From: Ichthyosporea sp. XGB-2017a
Taxonomy: Eukaryota > Opisthokonta > Ichthyosporea
Length of the DNA stretch: 49,522 nt
Assembly (NCBI GenBank): GCA_002811675.1
Contig: PDIM01010345.1
Location: 29,378-78,899 of the forward strand
Reading direction: 5' to 3'
The translations under genes were made by a program, and so were the position numbers. A model generated the notes under the pieces. The model made no database searches. It saw nothing but the letters and a program-made list of their open reading frames with translations, and was not told the origin of the DNA. Positions within the stretch are counted from its first letter, which is position 1, and each line of letters starts with the position of its first letter. Below are positions 30,804 through 41,525 of this stretch, in pieces.

Positions 30804-30829
30804 GGAGGTATCGCTCGTAAGCTCGCTCG
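30804..30829 (+). repeat. Dispersed GCTCG-rich element, copy 2
   Basis: Starts GGAGGTATCGCTCGTAAG and continues CTCGCTCG; an inverted near-copy lies at 26101-26128. Confidence 0.6.
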
Positions 30830-31386
30830 CTCTCTGTCCAAGCAAATATTGCTGCAAATAGTGAATGTAAGAAAAGCGCACAAACAGTATACATATTATA
30901 CAAAGAATTACATTGTGCAATCAATCTCTTTGTTCGAGGTAAGTTGCTATTATTGTTCGCAAATGCTCGATGGTTTAATTGATAAAATAGCAACCAGAGG
31001 TTTTTCAATCTGAGTACATAATTAGATGCGGCCTGTAATTTACGGAGCGCGCATTTACGCTACTAAATATATCCTCCTCTCCACTCCTTTCACCTGCAAT
31101 TTTAGAATCAGTTTAATCCCAAACAACATGAACAACATGAACAACACTGCACTCGTGTTGACATCAAGAAGATCAATTGGCCCATGCAAACAATGTGAAT
31201 ATAGAATCGACTTTTAAATTCTGTTATTGTACACAGTGACGGATCGGTCATTGTGTCAAACTAGTAGCTTATGTTTTTGTGCATGTACACACATACACCC
31301 CTGAGAATGGATTTTCCTTAATCAATAGCACCATAGCTTAAGCATTAAGAGAAGACTTTTAATGTTCGACACTGCAAATAAACAGT

Positions 31387-31422
31387 TTTAAGGGGGAATA
31401 CATGCTTTAAGGGGGAATACAT
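31387..31422 (+). repeat. Tandem duplication, 19-bp period
   Basis: Two copies of TTTAAGGGGGAATACAT at 31387-31403 and 31406-31422. Confidence 0.8.
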
Positions 31423-31736
31423 CTTAAGTTTCCAATGCAGCTTTTACCCAATCAAAGTCAAAAGTAAACAATAGGTGTGGGAAACTTTCGAAAGGGGGTT
31501 GCGTAGACAAATGAACATTATCTTGAGAAGTATCTTCAGCTAGAGGAACTGTCTGCGAGCATCATCAAGTTTGCCTTTGCTCGTAAAATAGAGGGCACAA
31601 TAGACAATATTGTCGGCGTTGAGAGATAGTTAGATGAGAAAATAAGCTTCTAACAAAGTGCCAAGTCAGAAATAGCTAATTACATAGCACAAGGCATTTC
31701 AAATGCGGAGAGCGAAGGACAAACCTGAAGGTCGTT

Positions 31737-31752
31737 ATTCCCTCGAGGGAAT
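31737..31752. repeat. Perfect 16-bp palindrome
   Basis: ATTCCCTCGAGGGAAT equals its own reverse complement; the 13-bp right part recurs at 17117-17129. Confidence 0.7.
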
Positions 31753-32003
31753 TTAACAAGTGCATTACAATTTATTGTCATGGAAACAAAAAAGGGCACC
31801 CAAATGTGAAAAGGGGAATATAAGATTCCTCCAGAGGCCCATTAAAAAGGTACTTAGGGAGTTATCTTACGGTATTTTATAGGCACATTCCATGGGGTAC
31901 CTGAAGTATCCCTGTGCCAGGAAATTAAGGCGTTGATTCATAGAAAATCCATCGTCTCATGAACCGCTTGGAAGCTTCTTTTTATTTTATTATTCGTTGG
32001 AGG

Positions 32004-32038
32004 TATAAAGAAGATCCACGATTATAAAGAAGATCCAC
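32004..32038 (+). repeat. Tandem duplication, 19-bp period
   Basis: Two copies of TATAAAGAAGATCCAC at 32004-32019 and 32023-32038, about 100 bp before the Tctex1-domain gene. Confidence 0.8.
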
Positions 32039-32126
32039 TGACAATATTTCTATTTTAGGTATAGATTTTAGGTAATAGAAGGCAAGGAAAGGAAACTAAT
32101 CACGAAGAAAAAAGTCTGTAAAAATC

Positions 32127-32585
32127 ATGACTCAGGAAAACAAAGAAGAGGAAAATGACGTTCAGATCACAACAACGGTAGATTCATGTCTTGAAAATCA
32201 AAACCTGGACTCCGGAATGGCGCCCCATCGCTCCTTCGAAAACACTTATCAAATTGAACCAACTAGTAGATTTCGCGTCAAAGAAGTTCAGGATATAATC
32301 GACCAGGTTCTGTCTGAAAATTTGACGGGAAAGACTTACTCCAAAGATGAATCGCCACAAATGACAAAGGATTTGTCCGATTTAATTAAAAACAAAGTGA
32401 AGGAGTTGAACTTTGCAAGATATAAGATTCTGTGCACGGTTACTATTGGGGAAGTTGCAGGGCAAGGGTGCAAAGTGGCTTCGAGATTTCTCTGGTTCCC
32501 GGAAACAGATTCATATGCTTCTTCGAAATTCCAAAACGATTCATTGTTTGCTACTGCTACTGTGTACGGACTTCACGCAGAGTAG
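32127..32585 (+). CDS. Tctex1-domain dynein light chain (DYNLT2/DYNLT5-like)
   Basis: An intronless 152-residue protein. The first 40 residues are acidic and unconserved; from NTYQIEP (about 40) to the end it is a complete Tctex1 domain with ARYKILC, GQGCKVASRFLWF and the C-terminal NDSLFATATVYGLHAE. The NTYQ-EP opening and VYG-x-x-xE ending match the axonemal/ciliary Tctex1 proteins (TCTE3/DYNLT2, TCTEX1D1/DYNLT5) rather than cytoplasmic DYNLT1/3. It likely helps assemble outer- or inner-arm dynein or IFT dynein. The exact paralogue is not settled. Together with DRC1 it supports motile cilia. Confidence 0.92.
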   Translation: MTQENKEEENDVQITTTVDSCLENQNLDSGMAPHRSFENTYQIEPTSRFRVKEVQDIIDQVLSENLTGKTYSKDESPQMTKDLSDLIKNKVKELNFARYKILCTVTIGEVAGQGCKVASRFLWFPETDSYASSKFQNDSLFATATVYGLHAE

Positions 32586-32922
32586 CATGCGCCGATATGT
32601 AACCTTGTACAGAAACCCCAGGAAGCCATTGCCTTTTTTGAAGGTGGCAGTAGACAGAACAAAAAAAAGGCAAAAGAAGAAGAGAAAGAGAGAAAGAACG
32701 AAAATCAAATATACCACAACACTGATCTATATTTTTTCATAAGCTCCCCCCGAATTATTTATTGTACAAGATTTATATTTCCAACCGGCCCACACTCTCT
32801 AAAAAACTCATTGTCAATCAATCACAAAAATCTACCAGCCTTAAAGAAACTAAACAGCAAATCACTCCCTTGTTACCCCTCTCTCTTCTTCCCATTTTCT
32901 TTTTTCTCTTTCACTCTATTTC
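32586..32922. other. 3' flank of the Tctex1 gene up to the gap
   Basis: AT- and A-rich (AAAAAAAAGGCAAAAG near 32665), then a pyrimidine-rich stretch running into the gap. No gene. Confidence 0.4.
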
Positions 32923-33781
32923 NNNNNNNNNNNNNNNNNNNNNNNNNNNNNNNNNNNNNNNNNNNNNNNNNNNNNNNNNNNNNNNNNNNNNNNNNNNNNN
33001 NNNNNNNNNNNNNNNNNNNNNNNNNNNNNNNNNNNNNNNNNNNNNNNNNNNNNNNNNNNNNNNNNNNNNNNNNNNNNNNNNNNNNNNNNNNNNNNNNNNN
33101 NNNNNNNNNNNNNNNNNNNNNNNNNNNNNNNNNNNNNNNNNNNNNNNNNNNNNNNNNNNNNNNNNNNNNNNNNNNNNNNNNNNNNNNNNNNNNNNNNNNN
33201 NNNNNNNNNNNNNNNNNNNNNNNNNNNNNNNNNNNNNNNNNNNNNNNNNNNNNNNNNNNNNNNNNNNNNNNNNNNNNNNNNNNNNNNNNNNNNNNNNNNN
33301 NNNNNNNNNNNNNNNNNNNNNNNNNNNNNNNNNNNNNNNNNNNNNNNNNNNNNNNNNNNNNNNNNNNNNNNNNNNNNNNNNNNNNNNNNNNNNNNNNNNN
33401 NNNNNNNNNNNNNNNNNNNNNNNNNNNNNNNNNNNNNNNNNNNNNNNNNNNNNNNNNNNNNNNNNNNNNNNNNNNNNNNNNNNNNNNNNNNNNNNNNNNN
33501 NNNNNNNNNNNNNNNNNNNNNNNNNNNNNNNNNNNNNNNNNNNNNNNNNNNNNNNNNNNNNNNNNNNNNNNNNNNNNNNNNNNNNNNNNNNNNNNNNNNN
33601 NNNNNNNNNNNNNNNNNNNNNNNNNNNNNNNNNNNNNNNNNNNNNNNNNNNNNNNNNNNNNNNNNNNNNNNNNNNNNNNNNNNNNNNNNNNNNNNNNNNN
33701 NNNNNNNNNNNNNNNNNNNNNNNNNNNNNNNNNNNNNNNNNNNNNNNNNNNNNNNNNNNNNNNNNNNNNNNNNNNNNNNNN
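32923..33781. other. Assembly gap (859 Ns)
   Basis: Every base is N. Pyrimidine-rich and T-tract sequence on both edges suggests a low-complexity repeat that did not assemble. Open frames crossing it are artefacts. Confidence 1.
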
Positions 33782-33814
33782 CTTTGATGTTTTTTTTTTT
33801 TGGCTAGTCTATCT

Positions 33815-35714
33815 TCATTGAGAAGCAGATTCATGTTGAAAAACGGCTGGGGGTGCACAACCATCTGAAATTAAAGCAATAAACTTGAATCTTGATCCCA
33901 TTTCTTTTGGTGAGGTCAGCTTGTTGATGGCGTTCGCCAATATGGATGCATTTCTTGGGTTTTTTCTCGCCAATAGCTGCGCTCTTAACTCAATGCCCAT
34001 TGACTTAAGGAAAAAATCTTGGGTTACAGGTCCGTACGGAATGACGCCTCCATTTTTTTTAGCTGAAAACATTAAGTGCTCAAAATTAACATCCGCCGTC
34101 ACATCGCACTTTCCCGGATTTTCGAATAAGTGACACTCTTTATGATTTAAGAAGGCCTATAGTCGAAAGAAAAAGAAACGCAAAAAGAGAAGAGAGGCAG
34201 ACTTTCATTAATTGTTGATCTTGCAGAACATACACATACGTGTTTCATGGCACTTACTCTTACGGTATTTCCTTTAGCTGGAACATCTCCATAATCAATA
34301 ACTAACATCGCCCCTTTGGCGCCTTTCGAAGCGCTCGAGTCTTGGGAGACCATGAATCGCTTCTTAAGTTTCTCGATGGCACCAACTGACTCCAAATTCA
34401 ATTCAATTTCCTCACCATCTTTTGGTGCTGAAACTACTTTCCCGAATGTACCGGCTTCATAAAGCTTTGTTACAAGTGTTGGTCCAGGGGATAATATAAA
34501 CCTAAATGGATGAACACTGTTCACATAAATACAATGAGAAGAAAGTAAGCATTGACAATCTACATTTAGCACATATAAAGTTTGTCGCTCCACTTTACTC
34601 ACCCATCATCATCAAGGTCCACCAGCCGCTCTCTCCATCCTTTGTTCTTGCAATAGACGAGTTGATGCACGGGCAAAGCATCAAAAAATTCGTGGGCCAC
34701 AATGCAATTAAAGATGTCCCCTTCGTCCACATCACCATTTAAATCATTTTTCCCCACAATTTCATCAATGCTGCGATGCCAAAAAATTTTCACACCCTTT
34801 GAAGTAACGCTGCTTTCCCGAACATAATCCTTGCCTACTGCCCCCTCCTGTGCTTGCTCTTCATTCCCTTTTGCATATCCATCAGTTCCACACAGAGTTT
34901 TGAACTGCGCTCCCCTCATTCCTTCACTTGGATCGACGAGGTGAATTTCTAATTTACCTTTGAAAACTTTGGGAAAATTCTCGAATGTTCGAATGATATC
35001 ACTAGCAAGGGTTCCTTAGCACAAAACAAGAAAAAGGTTTCCGAAGTTAGAATCTATTTAATGAAGAATGAAGCACACTAACGCAAGGGCTCTACCTTTT
35101 CCCGGTCCTAGTTCAATAAAGCGAATCTTTTTCTTATCTTGGCAGTCCTGCATGGCCTGATTTACAAACCATAATCCCAAACTCTAGAAACGCAAAAGTG
35201 AAACATCAATTGGACAAATTGACAAATATTCATTTCGTTAGCGTTCAAACCCCCTCTTTAACCTTTTTTCTTTTTTTTTGTTTCATTCTAGCGCAGCAAT
35301 AATTCCTACCTCACCGAACATTTGGCTGATTTCAGGGGATGTAATGAAATCTCCTTCACCACCAATTGTTTCATCACCCTCTTTCGACATATAGTAACCA
35401 CCCACTGGATTAAGCAACGCTTCTTTCATATACTGGGCCACTGGAATAGGCCCTTGAATCTCCATACGCGCAGTGAGATGCTCTACAAACGACTCACTAC
35501 TATTTCCGCTCCGTTTTCGAAGAAGCATAGATCCACTTCCCTCACCTTTCTGCTCATTCTGCACCCCTGAAACTGAACAATAACCACGAGCACCACCCTT
35601 TTTCACATAATCCTTCACAGTACCATTCCCACCCACTGTGTTTGACCAAAGATCAGTGACACATTTCCTCAACCCTCCAGCATCAATCCTCCTGATCCTC
35701 CCAAATACAAACAT
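33815..35714 (-). CDS. NDUFAF7: NDUFAF7/MidA-type protein arginine methyltransferase, complex I assembly
   Basis: Five exons, 35310-35714, 35096-35183, 34603-35014, 34258-34501 and 33815-34156, join with matching phases (0, 1, 2, 0) into 496 residues. Family motifs appear across the joins: GPIPVAQYMKEAL, GDFITSPEISQMFGE then SLGLWF, ELGPGKGTLASD (SAM binding), AHEFFDALPVHQ, LVIDYGD, TADVNFEHL and KSMGIELR. The N-terminus MFVFGRIRRIDAGG is basic and could be a mitochondrial presequence; a second in-frame ATG lies upstream near 35795. The enzyme dimethylates an arginine of NDUFS2 early in complex I assembly. The C-terminus is shorter than human and may include lineage-specific sequence next to the gap. 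Divergent from NOC2L. Confidence 0.92.
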
Positions 35715-36160
35715 CCTTCTCTGCTTAGAAGCACACACACTAATCCAAAAACACCAAAAACCGTAAAAAGAAAAAGAAAAACAAAGAGACAACATGACCA
35801 ATGACCCCAGCCGATACTACTAGTCTAACTATGGGTACACACTCCTGATAATCTGAAGAGCTATTTACTCATGGTCAAAATAGACCCCTCGAAAATAAAA
35901 GCCCCATGTGATGATTTTGGCTGTTTTTTTGTATGGGAAATTTAAAGCAAAAAAAAATTTAAAGGGCCCTTTTTTCTTTGACGTTTTTCAAACGAGTCAC
36001 TTTTCTTAATTTTGTTTTGCATATTTTTTTTCCTTGTCTTTCTTTGTTTGTTTTGCGTAATTGGAGTGCTGATCTTTGGTTGGTCTCTGTTTTTTTTTGT
36101 GTGTGTGTGCGTATACGATCAGGGAAGGCGGGTGAAGGTTCTAATAGGAAATTTAAAAGG
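35715..36160. other. Divergent promoter region, NDUFAF7 and NOC2L
   Basis: Contains AAAGGGCCC near 35960, then a T-rich tract on the NOC2L sense strand (about 35998-36100) ending in a TG run. No clear TATA box. Confidence 0.45.
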
Positions 36161-38326
36161 ATGTCGGGCAAAATTGCAAATATGTCCGTGGATGATTTCA
36201 TGGAGAAGGGGTTCTTTAGTGATGGGGGTGAAAGTGACAGCGGTGCCAGCATCGATGAGATGCCTGCTGGTGAGGAGGAAAATATGGAGATGGAAGCTAG
36301 TAATGCTGACGATGTGAATATGATGGAAGAGGAGGAGGAGGAGGAAGAGGAAGAGTTGACGGAGTCGAATAAGAAGTTGAAGGAAGAGCTGGGTAGCCAC
36401 ACCGAAGAACTTGAAATGTTAAAAAAGAAGGATCCAGAGTTCTATAAATTTTTGCAAGAAAATGATAAGCAACTTTTGGATTTTCAAGACAGTGAAGATG
36501 AAATGGATAGTGAAGGGGATGAAGATGAAGAGATGCTAGATGCAGAGTCTTCTTCTGATGTCTCGAAAGGGGAAGCTTTGAAAGATGCCGACACCGATGG
36601 GCAGAAGCAGATTACAAAGGCCATGATTAAAAAGTGGGAACAAGCTCTTATGACTAAAATAAGTCTTCCTGTGCTAAGAGAGGCTTTGCATGCCTTCCGT
36701 GCTGCTTGTCACGTGCACGATAATGGCCCGGACAATGACAGTGAGGCCAGCAAGAACTTCAACAAGGACAATTTGGAGAACCTGAAATACACCATCACTA
36801 CGGGATCTACCTTTAACTCTGTGATGAATTTTTCTTTGAGAGTTATCCCCCACTGCTTTGATGAGCTTCTCAAATATGACAGGGAAAGTGAGGCGAAAAC
36901 CATGCCTAACAGTAACGCTAAGTTGTGGGCCAAGTATAAGAATTTAGTGAAGTCCTATTGTGGTAATTTGTTGCATTTGGTTCGCCAAACTTCTGAACCT
37001 GCCATGCAAAGTTTTCTAGTGAAACACGTGGAGAGTAGTTTAACCTACTTTTGTGGGTTTCCGAAAATGACCAAACTTTTGCTCAAGACTCTTTTGGAAC
37101 TGTGGGCTAGTGCTGAGGAACGCGTGCGGGTCATTGCCTTCTTGACCATCAGAAAACTTGCATTGTGGTGCCCATATCCATACCTTGATATCTGCCTGAA
37201 AGGATGCTACTTAACTTTTGTCAGAAATGCCAAATTTACTACCCCCCAGAGTTTACCTGTGATTACCTTTATGCAAAACTGTGTGGTGGAGTTGTTTGGA
37301 ATGAACATGAACAGCTCATATCAACATGGGTTTGTTTATATCCGGCAGTTGGCAATTCATCTCCGCAATGCTATCACAGCGAAGACAAAGGATGGATTCA
37401 AACAGGTGTACAACTGGCAGTTTGTCCACTGTTTGAAACTTTGGAGTAGAATTATAGGGGCTTATTATGATCACAGTCGTGGTCAAAAAAGTGATAGTAG
37501 CTTGAATTTGCTTCTTTATCCCCTTGTGCAGATAATTGTTGGGACTATTAATTTAATTCCGACATCTCGTTATCTCCCCATTAGGTTCCATTGTGTGTCT
37601 TCCTTAAATTTGCTTGCAAAAGAAACAAAGACTTACGTTCATAGTGCTGCTTTTTTGCTTGAGTTGTTTGCTTCACCCGATGTTATTGGAAAGCCAAAGA
37701 TGAGCACGGCAAAACCGTTTAACTTGGATGTCATGCTTAAATTCCCTAAAGCCCACATCAAGACAAAGGCTTTTCAAGATGGGGTTGTTTCCAAAATGTC
37801 AGGGCTATTGTTGGAGTTTCTTGCTACTCAGGCATGCTCCGTGGGGTTTACTGAACTTGCATTTCCAGCTGTTGTTGAAATGAAAAAATTTGTTAAATCT
37901 TGCAAGAACCCTTCGCATAGAAGAACTGTAAAGTCTGTTTTGGACAAGGTGGTTAAGCAGAGTGACTTTATAATTAGAGAAAGGTCTAGCTGCCAATATG
38001 CACCAAAGGACGAGCGGGGTTTGGAACAGTGGTCCAGTGAATTGGAAAGAAAGGGAAAAGATGAATTGTCAAAATATTTGGCCTCGTGGAAAGCTGCAGA
38101 AGAGGCGAAAGCGGCCACCGACAGTCATGAGGAGGCCAGTGACAAACAAGCTGAAGAAGCTCATTTGGATGATGACAGTGAGGAAGAGCCTGATTATGAA
38201 ATAGAAAAGGATATTGCTTCCCATGGAAACACAGACGAAGAATATGCCTCCGGGGATGAAATGGAGGAGGATGACGAAGCAGACGAAGACATTGTCGAAG
38301 ATTTTGACTTTTCGGATGATGAATAG
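36161..38326 (+). CDS. NOC2L: Nucleolar complex protein 2 homologue
   Basis: A single-exon 721-residue protein starting MSGKIANMSVDDFMEKG. Acidic low-complexity segments lie at about 40-70, 110-140 and at the C-terminus (EEPDYEIEKD and EDFDFSDDE). The Noc2 domain fills roughly 290-600 with typical sequence such as VFYTLHL-like YLPIRFHCV, KSYCGNLLHL and FIRERSSCQYAP-like IRERSSCQYAPKD. NOC2 pairs with NOC1 and NOC3 to move pre-60S particles from nucleolus to nucleoplasm; the vertebrate protein also inhibits histone acetyltransferases. AATAAA at 38375-38380. Confidence 0.95.
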   Translation: MSGKIANMSVDDFMEKGFFSDGGESDSGASIDEMPAGEEENMEMEASNADDVNMMEEEEEEEEEELTESNKKLKEELGSHTEELEMLKKKDPEFYKFLQENDKQLLDFQDSEDEMDSEGDEDEEMLDAESSSDVSKGEALKDADTDGQKQITKAMIKKWEQALMTKISLPVLREALHAFRAACHVHDNGPDNDSEASKNFNKDNLENLKYTITTGSTFNSVMNFSLRVIPHCFDELLKYDRESEAKTMPNSNAKLWAKYKNLVKSYCGNLLHLVRQTSEPAMQSFLVKHVESSLTYFCGFPKMTKLLLKTLLELWASAEERVRVIAFLTIRKLALWCPYPYLDICLKGCYLTFVRNAKFTTPQSLPVITFMQNCVVELFGMNMNSSYQHGFVYIRQLAIHLRNAITAKTKDGFKQVYNWQFVHCLKLWSRIIGAYYDHSRGQKSDSSLNLLLYPLVQIIVGTINLIPTSRYLPIRFHCVSSLNLLAKETKTYVHSAAFLLELFASPDVIGKPKMSTAKPFNLDVMLKFPKAHIKTKAFQDGVVSKMSGLLLEFLATQACSVGFTELAFPAVVEMKKFVKSCKNPSHRRTVKSVLDKVVKQSDFIIRERSSCQYAPKDERGLEQWSSELERKGKDELSKYLASWKAAEEAKAATDSHEEASDKQAEEAHLDDDSEEEPDYEIEKDIASHGNTDEEYASGDEMEEDDEADEDIVEDFDFSDDE

Positions 38327-39515
38327 TTTTTTTGAAATCATTTGCGGCTTCTGCGTTGTATTATAAAAGAATGAAATAAAGTGGAACTTTGTGCTTATTT
38401 CAACAAAGAGCTCATCATTCTGAAAGCCTTGAGTTTCCTCTGCATGGTATTTTCTCCACCACCAACCTGTCAATATGGTGGAGAAGATGTGGGTGATTAT
38501 CAAGGAGTAATAGTCTAAACGTACCAATGTACCAATCTGTGGTCAAAGCACTCACAAGTTAGAAAACATATTTGTTCCGCGTACAAAGACGTCGTTCATA
38601 GCTCGTTTGAATTAGTAGTCTTGTTGCACATTTTGTTAGCAAAAAAGCAGCGGCACCAGAATGCAATGCATTACCATCCTCCTCATGGCAACCATGCAGT
38701 TGCTTAATTACAACTATCTGTCTATTACAAAAGAGTTTTATTGGAAAATCTTCTTTAGAGCGCCGAAAAGAGTCGTTGATGACGGCCACCTACAAAGTGA
38801 GCTATTTTTATATTGATATGGATACTGTTCAAACATTTGATTTTATGCGGTTTGAAACGTGATTTTGTACAGAACCAAACATGAAATGTGCAACAAACAC
38901 AATCAGATCCGTCTGCAAAGTAAAAGGGGAGGCTTTGTTTGTAATGCAGTTCAATTGCAACACATTGATGATTTGCTCGGATCAATTAGGCAATAAATAT
39001 AATTACATTATAGGATAGTAATTTACTGAAGGCCGTTACATACTGCAATTCTTACTCTCGAACAAGCGAGCGCTGGCGAATACTGTAAAAACCCTCGGTA
39101 AAAAAACCTGGCATCTATGAAGCGAGGGCACATCTAGACGTAGCGCCAGTACATCCTCGATGAATAAATTATATAATTAGGTCTGCAGCCGGACTCTTCA
39201 GAATTGAGTCTAGAGTTGTGATGAGACGAGAGTTGAGAATAGATCGGGAGAAATGACGAATCTGCGCTAAAACAACGGTGGCATTAGTGCCGGCAATTAA
39301 GATGTTGTCGGGGACCTATCACGTCTCGGGTCTCGGAAAATGCAAATGTATTCATAGCGGAGCAACTTGTGGATATTGACCTTATTCAGGAGTATAAATA
39401 CACGACGTGGACATGTATAAGAAGTTTTCATTGTTCACTTCAGCTTAGCAAAAAGAGATTTTGAAATCTTTTAAGTTCAACGTCAAGGAGTATAAGCAAA
39501 CAACAAGAAGGCATA
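38327..39515. other. Intergenic region upstream of lipase 1
   Basis: NOC2L poly(A) signal at 38375-38380. On the minus strand two splice-acceptor-like sites (TTGACAG near 38468 and TTTGTAG near 38790) precede short open stretches, and a TATAAAAA lies near 38805, but no family is recognisable. Directly repeated GTACCAAT units are near 38521-38537. The lipase 1 TATA box is at 39393-39400. Confidence 0.45.
39393..39400 (+). promoter_or_regulatory. TATA box of lipase 1
   Basis: TATAAATA in the context GAGTATAAATACACG, 116 bp before the start codon from its last base. Confidence 0.7.
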
Positions 39516-41155
39516 ATGAGTAAACTTGGCTATTCTATTTTACTGTTAGTATCAGTGATCGTAGTCACCGTTTCTCTGACAAGCGCGTCAGAGATTAAAA
39601 CCTACAGTCAATGGGAACCTGACCTATTTGTATCTGACTTTGCGGTAGAGCTGAAAAAACATAATCTTATAGAGGATGCCTATTTGGAGCCATTTGATCT
39701 TGCCAAGAAATATGGGTTTGCTCTGAGCAATTATACCTTCACCACTTCAGACAATTACATTCTGATGGTTAATAGGATGAAGGCTGAAAATCCTCTTCCC
39801 TACTGCAAAGGCGATAACAAACCTGTATTGCTGGCCCATGGACTACTTGACAGTTTCACCACTTGGATGCAAGATCTGCCCCATCAGTCACTGAGCTATT
39901 TGTTAGCCATGAACTGTTACGACGTGTGGATGACCAATAACAGAGGGAACACTTATTCAACCGGCCATGCTACCCTTGATACTGAAAGTAGAGAGTATTG
40001 GGATTTTTCCTGGGACGAGCACAGTAGGGTAAGCAGAGTCCGCACAACCTTGTTGAGCTTCAATAACCCTTTTTTAACTTAACTGTAACCTTTTCATTCG
40101 TTTAGTTTGATATGCCCGAGACCATTGATTTCGTTCTTAAACAGACAGGACATGCCAGTCTAAGTGCATACATTGGACATAGTCAGGGGACTACTCAGTT
40201 CTGGGCTGTTAACTATTGTAAGTAAAACGAAAATGCAGTTATCTCCAGGGCCTTATAAGTTTTTACTAACTAGAAATCTTTTTATCTGTAGGGCGCCCGG
40301 ATATTGTTAAGAAGGTTGATAAGTTCTATGCGTTAGCCCCAGTAATGGTAACCAACCATGTCGATATACCTTTGATTAAAATGCTCACGAACCTCGTAGG
40401 AACTGGAGGCTCCAAATGGTTGATTAGCATCTTTCACAAATATATGAATCCGTTCTTTGGCCGAGATTCTGTTGACAACAAAGTTACCAACTTTCTGTGC
40501 GACAGCATTTTGAAGTCTCTATGTAAGAATCCTGCGTCTGTTGCTCTGGATATAATGGCCGGGAACTATTTTAATGGTACAAGAGTATTGTCCTACCTAA
40601 CCCGCTTTCCATCGGGAACATCTTCCAACAACATGATTCACTTCGCTCAAATGACAAGTTATGAATTGAAGCGTGGGGTATTTGGGCAGTACGACTATGG
40701 TGACTACGACAAAAACATGGCCGCTTGGGGGCAGGATCCCCCTGCCTTGTACAATGTAACTAACTTGCGAGTTCCTGCAAAGGTATTCTGGGGAAGTGAA
40801 GATAAGTTGGCAGACCCTAGAGATGTCAAACTGCTTATGGAAGGCCTTAAGCCATGTCAGGAAGCAGGTGCCTGTGAAGTTGAATATGAAGAGGTTGATA
40901 ACTTTGGACATTGTGACTTGTAAGTATAGTGATGAATTATCATTTTTGCTCTATCATGCTCTTCTATTTAGGGAAAGACTAACACTCTTTGCACTTTTCA
41001 TAACCAGTGTTTGGGGCACCGAAGCTAACAGCCGCGTATATAGCAAGATAATTGATGAACTGAATTCCGGAACCATCCCTCCCGCGCACAATCGAACCAA
41101 TATTGCCCCCATTCGAGGAACTGTTCACGGACCAGGATGGTACATATTTGACTAA
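39516..41155 (+). CDS. Secreted acid lipase, LIPA/gastric-lipase family (paralogue 1)
   Basis: Four exons, 39516-40028, 40106-40217, 40292-40919 and 41008-41155, join in phases 0, 1 and 2 to 466 residues. A signal peptide (MSKLGYSILLLVSVIVVTVS) is followed by the lipase N-terminal region (KKYGFALSNYTF, NYILMVNRM) and an alpha/beta hydrolase fold. The oxyanion motif is LAHGLLD, the nucleophile S197 in GHSQGT, the acid in SEDKLADP and the histidine in FGHCDFVWG, where the last intron splits the Phe codon. The enzyme should cleave triacylglycerols or cholesteryl esters in lysosomes or the digestive lumen. Closely related copies are at 41957 and 46103. Confidence 0.95.
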
Positions 41156-41525
41156 CCACAGTGAACAATTTGTTCACCGATAATTTGGAGCACCCCTTTC
41201 CTAATTACGGTATCAGCAATAGACATAAGCGCTGAAGGAGTAGTTAAAGGGGGTTCTTGTGTTCTTACTCTAGCAAGAACACAAAATAGCCAATCTGAAC
41301 ATTTAAAAATGAAAAAAGAAATAAAAAATCCAAAGACCCAAGGCCTTGAAAACCCCCATATAATCGGCACATGAGAACTCGCTCCTTCTGCTGAAAACTT
41401 GCAAAGGATCCGCGGATCAAAAAGGTCCGCACAAGCGTTTGTTTACATTTTTCACAATAATTGGTATTTTATTATTTTAATATTTGCTAATTTCAGTTAA
41501 CGGAGATTCGGGGAAGGAGAGAGAA
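41156..41525. other. Interval between lipase 1 and the small acidic protein gene
   Basis: Contains GGATCCGCGGATC, an inverted repeat near 41407, and a probable 3' splice site (TTTGCTAATTTCAG, ending 41496) before the next coding exon, so a 5' exon of that gene may be hidden here. Confidence 0.4.

Larger units (their letters stand above)
29576..32126. other. Largest gene-poor interval; small tandem duplications
   Basis: About 2.5 kb without a convincing coding exon. It holds the SMPD1 TATA box (29681-29687), a 13-bp tandem duplication GCACAAAATGACG (29836-29861), repeated TTTTTGTACAATC units near 30595-30625, a GCTCG-rich element (30804-30829), a direct repeat AGGGGGAATACAT (31387-31422), a perfect palindrome (31737-31752), and a 16-bp direct repeat TATAAAGAAGATCCAC (32004-32038). 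No tRNA, rRNA or transposon was recognised. Confidence 0.55.

Noticed and set aside
32762..33864. Three long open frames across the N stretch
   Set aside because: They are open only because the bases are unknown.
38400..38800. Possible minus-strand exons (one ending MMSSLLK then stop, one starting VAVINDSF)
   Set aside because: Acceptor-like sites exist, but donors and phases do not join into a sensible protein and no family is recognised.
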